From CALLVY01 sp937899855 (GTDB lineage: Bacteria; Bacteroidota; Bacteroidia; Chitinophagales; Saprospiraceae), in assembly GCA_039820405.1 (NCBI GenBank), contig JBCBQC010000017.1, forward strand, positions 1-64,000: a stretch of 64,000 nt of DNA, written 5' to 3'. The notes under the pieces are model-generated. The model worked only from the letters and a program-made list of their open reading frames with translations. It was not told the origin of the DNA and did not search any database. This document shows, piece by piece, positions 35,974 through 43,814 of the stretch. Numbering within the stretch: the stretch's first letter is position 1; every line of letters begins with the position of its first letter. The translations under genes and the position numbers were made by a program.

Positions 35974-37512
35974 ATGAAAAAGCCTATCCTGTTTATCGCC
36001 CTCGTTCTGCTTAGTTTTAGTTCCTTGTGGGGACAAAAACCCATCAACACCGCCTTTTTTGAAGCAGCCGATCGTTTCTTTCAGCAAAATGTCCAAAACG
36101 GTCTGGTCCGCTACGCTGGGCTCAGTGACAACCCTGATCTGAAGTACCTGCTCAAGCGCGTCACGCAGGCCGACCTGAGTGGGGCGGACCCCCTCACCAC
36201 TCAAGCCTTTTACATCAATGCCTACAACCTGCACGTCATCAACGCGGCGGCCCAGCGCTATCCGCTCCAGTCGGTACAGGAGGTGACGGGCTTTTTTGAC
36301 CGCCGCAAGGTAGCGGTGGCCGGTGAGGAATTGACACTCAACCAGTTGGAAAAAAACAAGTTGCTCAAGGCATTTGGCGATCCCCGTTACCACTTCGTAT
36401 TGGTGTGTGGTGCCGTGGGCTGCCCTCCGATCATCGACCGGGCCTACCGCCCCGAGACCCTGGAGCAGCAGTTGGAACAACAGGCCCGTCTGGCGCTCAA
36501 CGATCCCAATTTCATCCGCGTTGGGGACGATAAAACCGAGATTTCGCAGATTTTTCAGTGGTACCCCGGTGATTTTGGTGGCAGTACGACCAAGATCGTC
36601 GAATACATCAACCGCTACCGCGAGACGCCCATCGGCAGCAAAATTGGCTATTACGATTACGACTGGAAGCTCAATGATCTCGGCGATGGCAGCAGCTCGG
36701 AGTTGATTGATCCGACCAAGAGCAACAATGCCTCCCGCTACGTCGTATCGGCGGCTATTCCGAAGGGGGGGATTGAGGCCAAGCTGTTCAATAACCTGTA
36801 TACCCAACGGACGGGTGATTCCGAGACCCTGACCGACCGTTCCACCTTTCTCACGGGCCTGTTTAGCTTTGTGTACGGGGTGAACAATCGTTTCAACGTC
36901 GGTTTTGATGCGCGTTACCGCCAGGTGCGCAACGGCTTGGCAACGGATTCGCCCCTGGCCGTCTTCAATCCCGAAAACTCCGCGGTGGCCCGTACCGGCC
37001 TGACCGCCATCGGCCCCAAGGTGCGGATCGCCCCTTTCCCCGCCTTGAAAAACTTTTCGGTCCAAAGTTCCTTTGTCTTCTCTACCGGCGACGATCTGGC
37101 GGGCACCCCCGACCGTCCCTACATCGACTGGAACGGAGCGACCTGGTGGACGCAGTTTTTCAACGATTTTTCGGTGGGCAATAACTTTTCCATCTTTACC
37201 GAGGTCGACTTCTTGTGGGAAGACATTGGCAATGGCGACAATGGCAACATCAACCGCGTGTCGACTCCCGCCACGCTGATCTTTAGCTACTTCCCCAATC
37301 CCAAGACCACCTTCTATGCGCTGGGCGGCTACTCGCCCTTCTGGCAGACCGAATTCGACTACTTCGCCCAGGGTGGCTTGGGAGCCAAATACCAATTTAC
37401 GCCCAACTTCGAGCTGGAATTGCTCTACACGGCCTTCACCAATAAGGGTTTGCGGAGCAGCAACGGCCGAGCCGCCACCTACAATCTGGGCGTGCGTTAC
37501 AGCCTCTTTTAA
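35974..37512 (+). CDS. DUF547 domain fused to a C-terminal outer-membrane-like beta domain
   Basis: A 512-residue exported protein. The signal peptide is 1-20 (S-L-W-G-Q). Residues ~25-220 form a DUF547 domain: Q-A-F-Y-I-N-A-Y-N-L and V-C-G-A-V-G-C-P-P-I, with a probable catalytic-like Cys/His arrangement as in transglutaminase-like folds (known only as a distant relationship). Residues ~250-512 alternate aromatic and polar strands, with S-L-F at the terminus, consistent with an outer-membrane barrel. The fusion suggests a periplasmic domain attached to an outer-membrane anchor. A 7-bp hairpin at 37522-37542 follows the stop but lacks an adjacent T-run. Confidence 0.82.
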   Translation: MKKPILFIALVLLSFSSLWGQKPINTAFFEAADRFFQQNVQNGLVRYAGLSDNPDLKYLLKRVTQADLSGADPLTTQAFYINAYNLHVINAAAQRYPLQSVQEVTGFFDRRKVAVAGEELTLNQLEKNKLLKAFGDPRYHFVLVCGAVGCPPIIDRAYRPETLEQQLEQQARLALNDPNFIRVGDDKTEISQIFQWYPGDFGGSTTKIVEYINRYRETPIGSKIGYYDYDWKLNDLGDGSSSELIDPTKSNNASRYVVSAAIPKGGIEAKLFNNLYTQRTGDSETLTDRSTFLTGLFSFVYGVNNRFNVGFDARYRQVRNGLATDSPLAVFNPENSAVARTGLTAIGPKVRIAPFPALKNFSVQSSFVFSTGDDLAGTPDRPYIDWNGATWWTQFFNDFSVGNNFSIFTEVDFLWEDIGNGDNGNINRVSTPATLIFSYFPNPKTTFYALGGYSPFWQTEFDYFAQGGLGAKYQFTPNFELELLYTAFTNKGLRSSNGRAATYNLGVRYSLF

Positions 37513-37580
37513 GGCTCCCCTTCTGGGCCCCTTCCGCCCAGACTTAGTCCAGCATTTTTTCACCTTAAAACAGCCAAGCC

Positions 37581-37799
37581 ATGACTGCCTTCCAGCCCAT
37601 AAACCACGCTCCAAGCGTTACTTTGTCGGAAAATTGTCCCAATTGTTGGGGCAGACAATCGTATTGCGGCGTAACTTACGATACCTTACCTTTGGGGCAC
37701 ATCCCCAATCCCTCAATCCGCCGCGAACCATTTATCCGGCGCTTTGTTATTCGCTACATTGATGGGGCCCGGCGACGACTGGGTTTTGGGTCCCGCTAA
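37581..37799 (+). CDS. Small CPNCWG-motif protein
   Basis: A 72-residue protein with a probable metal-binding knuckle, N-C-P-N-C-W-G-R-Q-S-Y-C-G. The C-P-N-C-W-G-x-Q-x-Y arrangement resembles short Bacteroidota proteins I recall carrying the same motif near the N-terminus; the function is unknown. The second half is basic (R-R-E-P-F-I-R-R-F-V-I-R-Y). It sits 68 bp after the DUF547 gene and 12 bp before the Omp85-like gene on the same strand. This supports a real gene and an operon, although its short length leaves some doubt. Confidence 0.6.
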   Translation: MTAFQPINHAPSVTLSENCPNCWGRQSYCGVTYDTLPLGHIPNPSIRREPFIRRFVIRYIDGARRRLGFGSR

Positions 37800-37811
37800 C
37801 CGCCAAACCGT

Positions 37812-39092
37812 TTGGATTTGAGACGTAGTCTGCTGACCATTTTCGCCTCCCTTTTTATTGTCGTACTGACGGCGCAGACCGCTACGTACCAGCTGGGCAG
37901 GATGGAGATTCAAGGGCTACGGCGGACCCAATCGAGCTACCTGGAGTCCTTTTTGGTGAGTCGGGTAGGGGATCCGGTGACGAGCGACAGTTTGATCCTG
38001 GAGGATGTACAGCGCTTAAAAAATGTGGCCGCCATCGCTCAGGCCGATTACGAATTGGATACCCTGGCGGACAATGAATTGGGGCTGCGGCTGATTGTGG
38101 AGGAAAAACGGACCTTCTTACCCGTCGTCAACTTTGGCGGTATCCGCGATAATTTTTGGGTACAGGTGGGGGTGACGGATAACAACTGGCGGGGGCGGGG
38201 GCAACAGCTCGAAATTTTTTACCAAAACAACGATCGCTTCCACAACGGCCAATTGTTTTACCGCGTGCCCTTCGTGAATTCCACATCCTGGGGCTACTCC
38301 TTTAGCCTGCGCAAGTACTCGGCCATCGAACCGCTTTTCTTCGAAGAGGGAGCCGTCAACTACGACTATAACAATTATGCGGTCGGCGGTACCGGCATCT
38401 ACCAGATCGACCTGCCGCGGCAAGCGGAGGCCGGGCTCACCCTCTTCCGAGAGGTTTACGAGCAGAGCTCGGAGCAGGACTTGGTGAATCCGCCCGGCCC
38501 GAGTGCCCTCACCCAGGATAAGGTACTGGGAATGGCCCGCTACGTGGACCGGCGGCTGGAGTACGATGAGTTCTACCTGCGTCGTTCCGAGTGGTGGGTT
38601 TGGTACCAGACGGTACACACCTTTAGCGACGCCACCTGGTTTCACAGTTTGATCGCCCAGTGGCGACAGTTTTGGCAACCCCGATCCCGCGTCAACTTAG
38701 CCCTCCGCTTACGGCTGGGCATTTCCACCAACAACGACAGTCCTTTCGCGCCCTTTGTGGTCGACAGCAACGTCAACCTCCGTGGCGTTGGCAATCGCAT
38801 CGACCGGGGGACGGCCCAGGCCGTACTCAACTTCGAATACCGCCAGACGGTGTACAACGAGGGGCAATGGGCGGGACAGCTCGTGGCCTTTACCGACCTT
38901 GGTACCTGGCGCAATCCCGGCGGCACCTTTGCCGATCTCTGGAACTCCGACAACCTCCGCGAATTTGTCGGCGGTGGCTTCCGCATCATCTACAAGAAAA
39001 TCTATCGCGCCACCCTCCGCGTCGACTACGGCATTGATATTTTCAATCCCGAGCAGCGTGGTTTTGTGTTGGGAGTGGGGCAGTATTTTTAG
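37812..39092 (+). CDS. Omp85/BamA-TamA-like outer membrane protein with one POTRA domain
   Basis: A 426-residue protein. No ATG is available before the signal peptide, so translation must begin at TTG 37812 (or TTG 37818): L-R-R-S-L-L-T-I-F-A-S-L-F-I-V-V-L-T-A-Q is a clear signal sequence. Residues ~26-95 form a single POTRA-like domain (G-R-M-E-I-Q-G-L-R-R-T, then L-R-L-I-V-E-E-K). The remainder is a beta barrel that ends G-V-G-Q-Y-F, the terminal aromatic typical of outer-membrane proteins; a conserved L-R-G-V-G-N-R segment lies before the last strands. It is smaller than BamA, so a specialised TamA-like or Omp85-related transporter is more likely. The substrate is unknown. Confidence 0.85.
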   Translation: MDLRRSLLTIFASLFIVVLTAQTATYQLGRMEIQGLRRTQSSYLESFLVSRVGDPVTSDSLILEDVQRLKNVAAIAQADYELDTLADNELGLRLIVEEKRTFLPVVNFGGIRDNFWVQVGVTDNNWRGRGQQLEIFYQNNDRFHNGQLFYRVPFVNSTSWGYSFSLRKYSAIEPLFFEEGAVNYDYNNYAVGGTGIYQIDLPRQAEAGLTLFREVYEQSSEQDLVNPPGPSALTQDKVLGMARYVDRRLEYDEFYLRRSEWWVWYQTVHTFSDATWFHSLIAQWRQFWQPRSRVNLALRLRLGISTNNDSPFAPFVVDSNVNLRGVGNRIDRGTAQAVLNFEYRQTVYNEGQWAGQLVAFTDLGTWRNPGGTFADLWNSDNLREFVGGGFRIIYKKIYRATLRVDYGIDIFNPEQRGFVLGVGQYF

Positions 39093-39192
39093 GAGGGGAG
39101 CTAATGAAAAATGGACCACCTCCATTCAATCGGAAGGCAGTCCATTTCGGGTGTTGATCAGGGGATCAGGGAGCTTTAACGAATCTCCGGGT

Positions 39193-39702
39193 TTACTTGC
39201 CCGCCGCGTCCGTCTGGTGCTCCGCCATCATCTTTTCGTGTTCGCTTTTGATCATGGCGTGTTCTTTTTCCATGGTCGCGTGCTCGGCTACCATGGTATC
39301 GTGGTCCTTTTTCATCGTTTCGTGGTCCGCCTTCATGGTCGCCATGTCGACTTCTCCCGTGGCGTGCTTTTCCACTAGGGTCTTGTGCTTGGTCATGATT
39401 TCCTCGTGCTTCTTCATCAGGGTGGCGTGCTGCTCCAGCATGGTGGTATGCTGCGCTTCTACTGCGGTATGGAGCGAATCCGTCGCCGGGTCGCTGTGCT
39501 TGGCGTGCTCGGCCACCATCTGGGCGTGTAGCGTTTCCATGGCGGTGTGCTCATCGGCCAATTTCTTGTGCTCGGTCTCCATTTTTTCGTGTTCGGCCAT
39601 CAACGCTTTATGCTCCGCCGATTCGGCGGGATTGGACTGACACCCAAAAAAGAGGGGTAGGGCCAATAGGATCAGGGATAGGAATCTTACAGTGGTACTC
39701 AT
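39193..39702 (-). CDS. Lipoprotein with histidine at every seventh position (heptad coiled coil)
   Basis: A 169-residue lipoprotein. ATG at 39702 starts the signal, with lipobox F-F-G-C (Cys ~20); the ORF is open upstream but that part is not signal-like. The mature protein is a charged helix with 19 histidines. Within three blocks they are spaced exactly seven residues apart (E-H-E-K-M-E-T-E-H-K-K-L pattern), with Met/Leu at hydrophobic heptad positions. Known related repeats are coiled coils; metal binding through the histidine stripe is my inference. A TATCTTTG -7 box lies at 39739-39746. The gene is convergent with the Omp85-like gene. Confidence 0.85.
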   Translation of the reverse strand: MSTTVRFLSLILLALPLFFGCQSNPAESAEHKALMAEHEKMETEHKKLADEHTAMETLHAQMVAEHAKHSDPATDSLHTAVEAQHTTMLEQHATLMKKHEEIMTKHKTLVEKHATGEVDMATMKADHETMKKDHDTMVAEHATMEKEHAMIKSEHEKMMAEHQTDAAGK

Positions 39703-39738
39703 TTCGTATTTGCTTTTGATTAAAATAAAATAAGGCTG

Positions 39739-39746
39739 CAAAGATA
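39739..39746 (-). promoter_or_regulatory. -7 box (TATCTTTG) for the histidine-heptad lipoprotein gene
   Basis: This is an exact TAnnTTTG match on the minus strand, giving a ~30-nt leader. No clear TTTG lies at the expected -33 distance. Confidence 0.5.
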
Positions 39747-39797
39747 CGCCATATCTGCCAACGCCCGTAATCCGAGCATCGAAAAAGGGGAAGGACC

Positions 39798-40427
39798 CTA
39801 TTTCCGGCGTTTTTTCCAATCCAGAATATTCAGCGACTCCTCACAAAAGGCGTAATCGCCCGCTACGTTGGAGGCGACGATGATGGTGCGCTCACCCCCG
39901 TACTCCGCCACCAGCCCGCGGTACCAATCCATACCCTGCGCATCCAGGTTGGTGGTGGGCTCGTCCAGCAGCAGCAGGTCCGTATCCGAACAAATGGCCA
40001 GGGCCAGCTTGAGGCGCTGTTTCATCCCCGAGGAAAAAAAGCGAATCTCCTTTTGGCGAGCCTCCTGAAAACCGAGCAATTCGACGAGGGCCTCGGCATT
40101 GAGGTTCCGCAACAAGGGCTTGAAGCCCTGGTGAAAACGGATGGCCTCCAGCAATTGAAATTCTTCGATCAGGTCGATGTAGGGCGCCGCGTAGCTGATC
40201 TGGCGGTAGAGTTCGTCGCGGTCGAAAGTTTGTTGGGAATTTTGAAAGCTGATGTCCCCCTTGGAGGGGCTGAGGTGGCCCGACAGTATTTTCATCAAGG
40301 TAGACTTGCCACTGCCGTTGGGGCCGAGGATGGCGTAGCGACCTCCCGAGTGAAACTCATAACTCAGTTGGCGAAAGATCCATTCGAGGCGGTAGCGTTT
40401 GCCGACGGCCTTAAGAACGATGTCCAT
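39798..40427 (-). CDS. Single-domain ABC transporter ATPase at the end of the lipid A operon
   Basis: A 209-residue ATPase. Walker A is G-P-N-G-S-G-K-S-T, the signature is F-S-S-G-M-K-Q-R-L and Walker B is L-L-L-L-D-E-P-T. The position after Walker B that normally holds the H-loop histidine reads V-A-S-N, as in some small Bacteroidota exporter ATPases. The start ATG at 40427 lies inside the last codons of lpxA (17-bp overlap), so translational coupling is likely; the longer open frame upstream is not ABC-like. No permease gene is next to it. Its position suggests a role in lipid or LPS transport, but this is inference only. Confidence 0.9.
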   Translation of the reverse strand: MDIVLKAVGKRYRLEWIFRQLSYEFHSGGRYAILGPNGSGKSTLMKILSGHLSPSKGDISFQNSQQTFDRDELYRQISYAAPYIDLIEEFQLLEAIRFHQGFKPLLRNLNAEALVELLGFQEARQKEIRFFSSGMKQRLKLALAICSDTDLLLLDEPTTNLDAQGMDWYRGLVAEYGGERTIIVASNVAGDYAFCEESLNILDWKKRRK

Positions 40428-41223
40428 TCGAGGAGCGGTGCCCGTTGAGTTGGCGGAAGCCCTTGATGATGCCGCGATTGGCCCGGCGCACGAAGCGTAG
40501 AATGGCCTCGCGTTCGGGGGTCTCCATAATTTTATCCTCGATCTGGTGGAGGGCCTGGGTGGTATTGTAGCCTTTGACGTAGAGGATGCGGTAGATGTCC
40601 TGGATATTGTTGATTTGCTCTTCGGAGAAACCCCGCCGGCGGAGGCCAATCGAGTTGACGCCGGCGTAGGACAGGGGTTCGCGCGCGGCGGTGACGTAGG
40701 GGGGGACATCTTTGCGGACCAGTGATCCGCCCCCCACCATGGCGTGTTCGCCGATGCGGACGAACTGGTGTACGGCGGTCAGGCCGCCGAGGACGGTGCG
40801 GGAGCCCACTTCGATGTGTCCGGCCAGGTTGACACCGTTGGCCAGCACGCAGTTTTTATGCAGGATACAATCATGAGCGACGTGGCAGTAGGCCATGATC
40901 AGGCAATTGTCTTCGATTACGGTTCGGAAGTTGGCCTTGGTCCCCCGATTGATGGTGCAGTACTCACGGATGGTGACGTTGTTGCCGATTTCGAGGGTCG
41001 AGGGTTCCCCCTCAAATTTGAGATCCTGTGGAATCGAGCCGACGATGGCACCGGGCATGATTCGACAATTTTCGCCCATACGCGTCCCGTTGAGTACGCA
41101 TACATTGCTACTGATTTGGCAGCCGTCACCGATCACGACATCGGCCTCAATGGTTACAAAGGAGCTGATCTTGACGTTTTTGCCAATCTTAGCATTTGGG
41201 TGGATGTCTTGAAATTTACTCAT
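40411..41223 (-). CDS. lpxA: UDP-N-acetylglucosamine O-acyltransferase
   Basis: First step of lipid A synthesis: transfers a 3-hydroxyacyl chain from ACP to UDP-GlcNAc in the cytoplasm. The N-terminal two thirds are left-handed beta-helix hexapeptide repeats (I-G-K-N-V-K-I, V-I-G-D-G-C, and so on). The catalytic histidine lies in the V-A-H-D-C-I-L segment and H-Q-F-V-R-I-G-E-H-A-M is the conserved second motif, followed by the C-terminal helical domain. The 270 residues include a tail ending in a tandem N-G-H-R-S duplication whose codons overlap the next gene's start. The gene overlaps the lpxC-fabZ stop by 8 bp. Confidence 0.97.
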   Translation of the reverse strand: MSKFQDIHPNAKIGKNVKISSFVTIEADVVIGDGCQISSNVCVLNGTRMGENCRIMPGAIVGSIPQDLKFEGEPSTLEIGNNVTIREYCTINRGTKANFRTVIEDNCLIMAYCHVAHDCILHKNCVLANGVNLAGHIEVGSRTVLGGLTAVHQFVRIGEHAMVGGGSLVRKDVPPYVTAAREPLSYAGVNSIGLRRRGFSEEQINNIQDIYRILYVKGYNTTQALHQIEDKIMETPEREAILRFVRRANRGIIKGFRQLNGHRSSNGHRS

Positions 41224-42616
41224 GATCTACGGATCTTCTGATAATTTGCGCCGTTAATTCCCCTTCGGAAACGATCTTGTTACCCACGTAAGCGGTTCCC
41301 TGCATGTGTACGATCCCTCGGCGAATGGGGCTGAGGAGTTCCATCTTTAGTATTAAGGTGTCTCCGGGAATGACTTTATGCTTAAATTTAGCGGCATCGA
41401 TTTTAATAAAATAGGTATCCCAATTTTCGGGATCCGGTACGGTGGATAGGGCCAGGATACCTCCCGTTTGGGCCAAGGCCTCTATCTGTAAGACGCCGGG
41501 AAAGACGGCGTTCCCCGGGAAATGCCCCTGAAAAATCCCCTCGTTGAAGGTGATGTTTTTGATGCCCACCACATGAACGTTGGAAAGTTCGATAACCTTG
41601 TCCACGAGGAGCATGGGATAGCGGTGGGGAATCAAATTTTTGATGCCTTCCAAATCCACCACGGGGTCTTGGTCGGGATCGTATTTGGGCTTGCCGCGCA
41701 GTTTGCGCTGTTCTTTGAGTCGTTTCTTTAAGATCTTGGCAAATTCCACGTTGGAGGTATGCCCCGGCTTGGTCGCCACGATTTTTCCCCGGATGGGCTT
41801 GCCGATCAGGGCCAGGTCGCCGATGACGTCGAGTAATTTGTGGCGGGCCGGCTCGTTTTCAAATTTTAAATCCACCGTGTTCAGAATGCCCGCCCGTTCT
41901 ACCTGAATGTCGGGCTTGCCCAATCGCTTGGACAACATTTCCAGCTCCTCCTCACTCACCATCCGATCCACGATGACGATGGCATTGTCCAAGTCGCCCC
42001 CCTTGATCAGGTTTTGGTTGAGCAACTGTTCCAGTTCGTGTAAAAATACGAAGGTCCGGCAGGGGGCAATTTCCGACTTGTAGTCCGCGACGTCGTCCAA
42101 CGAAGCGTATTGGTGGCCCAAAATGGGCGAATTAAAGTCGATCATCGTGGTCAACTGGTAATCCTCCGCCGGGATGGCCAGCAGTTCGGTTCCCGTCAAC
42201 TCGTCGCGGTAGGAAATGGGCTCGGTCACCTCGAAATACTCGCGTTCCGCCGCCTGCTCCTCCCGACCGGCTTTTTCCAAAACCTCCACAAAGCCGATGG
42301 CACTGCCATCTAGGATGGGCATTTCCGGCCCGTCGATCTCCATCAGAACATTGTCGATCTGCAAACCCGTCAGGGCCGACAAAACGTGTTCGATCGTACT
42401 CACTTGGACTTCTCCACGCTTGATGGTGGTACCCCGATTGGTCGACACCACCCGCGCCACATCCGCCGGGATGATGGGAGCCGTGTCCAGGTCCACGCGT
42501 TGGAACTTATAACCGTGGTTGACCGGGGCCGGTTTGAAGCAAAGTGTCACCGCCCGCCCCGTGTGCAGGCCGATGCCCTCTACCGCTACCGATTGTTGGA
42601 TAGTATGTTGTTTCAT
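41216..42616 (-). CDS. lpxC-fabZ: Bifunctional UDP-3-O-acyl-GlcNAc deacetylase / 3-hydroxyacyl-ACP dehydratase
   Basis: A 466-residue fusion joining lipid A synthesis (LpxC, residues 1 to ~300) and fatty-acid elongation (FabZ, ~315-466), which both draw on 3-hydroxyacyl-ACP. LpxC shows its zinc and catalytic residues: S-T-I-E-H-V-L, D-G-P-E-M-P-I-L-D-G, H-K-L-L-D-V-I-G-D and K-P-G-H-T. FabZ shows L-I-P-H-R-Y-P-M-L-L-V-D and G-H-F-P-G-N with the catalytic glutamate in Q-I-E-A-L-A-Q. The fusion is characteristic of Bacteroidota. ATG 42616 is preferred over GTG 42622. A TATCTTCG element ~45 bp upstream may be an internal promoter. Confidence 0.97.
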   Translation of the reverse strand: MKQHTIQQSVAVEGIGLHTGRAVTLCFKPAPVNHGYKFQRVDLDTAPIIPADVARVVSTNRGTTIKRGEVQVSTIEHVLSALTGLQIDNVLMEIDGPEMPILDGSAIGFVEVLEKAGREEQAAEREYFEVTEPISYRDELTGTELLAIPAEDYQLTTMIDFNSPILGHQYASLDDVADYKSEIAPCRTFVFLHELEQLLNQNLIKGGDLDNAIVIVDRMVSEEELEMLSKRLGKPDIQVERAGILNTVDLKFENEPARHKLLDVIGDLALIGKPIRGKIVATKPGHTSNVEFAKILKKRLKEQRKLRGKPKYDPDQDPVVDLEGIKNLIPHRYPMLLVDKVIELSNVHVVGIKNITFNEGIFQGHFPGNAVFPGVLQIEALAQTGGILALSTVPDPENWDTYFIKIDAAKFKHKVIPGDTLILKMELLSPIRRGIVHMQGTAYVGNKIVSEGELTAQIIRRSVDHE

Positions 42617-42701
42617 GACCACTAGGGTATAGTAGACTCAAAATTTCTGCGAAGATAGTGATTTTCCAATGGTTTAAACCCTTAAAGCACCCCGCTGGGC
42701 G

Positions 42702-43742
42702 TTAACTTTTTGCCAAATCGCGCAGCTTTTTTTCCAATTGTCGAATCTTTTGGTAAAGGTCGGGCAAACGTTTGAAGACCGCGTAGGATTTGAGGTACTG
42801 GCCGTAAGCGATGGCGGGGGAGCCGTAGAAGGCCTGATCGGGCTGTTTGATGGCACCCGCCACCCCACTCTGGGCCTGAATCATCGTACCGTCGGCCACC
42901 TCAATGTGCCCCACAAAACCCGCCTGGCCCCCGATGCGGCAGTTCTTTCCCAATTTCGTACTGCCCGCAATGCCCGCTTGGGCCGCAATGACCGTATTCT
43001 CCCCAATCTCGACGTTGTGAGCGATCTGGATCAGGTTATCGAGCTTGACCCCCTGGCGAATCCGGGTGGCCCCCATCGTGGCCCGGTCAATGACCGTATT
43101 CGCCCCAATTTCGACCGCATCTTCGAGAATGACGGCCCCGAGTTGGGCAATCTTTTGGTAGGAACCATCCTGCTGGGGAGCAAAGCCAAAGCCATCGCTG
43201 CCGATGACCGCGTTGGCTAGGAGGGTACAGTGCTGTCCCACTTCACAATCGTGGTGTATCTTGACGCCTGGATAGAGGACCGAGTGGGCCCCTACTTTGG
43301 CTTGGGCGCCGACGTAGACCTGCGCGTGGAGTTGACAATGATCGCCGATTACCGCTCCGGCTTCCACTACCACGAAGGGACCGATCGCTACGTCAGCTCC
43401 GATCCGGGCCTCGGGATGAATCGAGCTTTGGGGCGAGATACCCGTCAGTCGTGGCTTTTGCTGTTCGCCAAACTTATTGAGCAAAAAGGCAATGCTGGCG
43501 TAGACGTCCGCCACCCGGATCAGGGTCGGCTGGACGGGGCCACTGGGCTCAAAGTCCTTGGAGACCAATAATATGGTGGCATCGGTGGTGTAGGCATGTG
43601 CTTCGTATTTGGGATTGGCCAGAAAGGTAATCGTTCCGGCCCCTCCTTCCTCGATTTTGCTCGGACGGTCGACCTGGGCGGAGGGGTCTCCTTCGACGGA
43701 GCCATCCAGCATCTGAGCGAGTTCGGCAGCGGTTATTTGCAT
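42702..43742 (-). CDS. lpxD: UDP-3-O-(3-hydroxyacyl)glucosamine N-acyltransferase
   Basis: Third step of lipid A synthesis: N-acylates the deacetylated UDP-sugar. The N-terminal uridine-binding domain (M-Q-I-T-A-A-E-L-A-Q-M-L, G-D-P-S-A) precedes hexapeptide repeats of a left-handed beta helix, the catalytic histidine region H-H/Y-D-C-E-V-G and a C-terminal coiled coil (I-R-Q-L-E-K-K-L). The 346 residues fit the family. ATG at 43742 gives the conserved N-terminus. A -7 box ends 4 nt from this ATG, so the mRNA should be leaderless. It is the first gene of the lpxD-lpxC/fabZ-lpxA-ABC unit. Confidence 0.97.
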   Translation of the reverse strand: MQITAAELAQMLDGSVEGDPSAQVDRPSKIEEGGAGTITFLANPKYEAHAYTTDATILLVSKDFEPSGPVQPTLIRVADVYASIAFLLNKFGEQQKPRLTGISPQSSIHPEARIGADVAIGPFVVVEAGAVIGDHCQLHAQVYVGAQAKVGAHSVLYPGVKIHHDCEVGQHCTLLANAVIGSDGFGFAPQQDGSYQKIAQLGAVILEDAVEIGANTVIDRATMGATRIRQGVKLDNLIQIAHNVEIGENTVIAAQAGIAGSTKLGKNCRIGGQAGFVGHIEVADGTMIQAQSGVAGAIKQPDQAFYGSPAIAYGQYLKSYAVFKRLPDLYQKIRQLEKKLRDLAKS

Positions 43743-43746
43743 GGCG

Positions 43747-43776
43747 CAAAGGTAGCGATTTTTTGGCTTAGGCAAA
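43747..43776 (-). promoter_or_regulatory. Promoter of the lpxD operon, overlapping the hemC promoter
   Basis: TTTG (minus strand, 43776-43773), an 18-nt spacer and TACCTTTG (43754-43747) match the -33/-7 consensus. The predicted start of transcription coincides with the lpxD ATG at 43742. Confidence 0.7.
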
Positions 43777-43789
43777 AAGGCTATCTTTG
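43762..43789 (+). promoter_or_regulatory. Promoter of the hemC operon
   Basis: TTTG (43762-43765) and TATCTTTG (43782-43789) lie 16 nt apart on the plus strand, interleaved with the lpxD promoter. They give a leader of ~20 nt to the hemC GTG. Confidence 0.6.
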
Positions 43790-43814
43790 TTCGAATTTTA
43801 AAACCAGATACCCC

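Noticed and set aside
35965..37614. 549-residue minus-strand ORF opposite the DUF547 gene
   Set aside because: The plus-strand gene has a signal peptide and a recognised domain; the antisense product is low in aromatic residues and unlike any protein I know.
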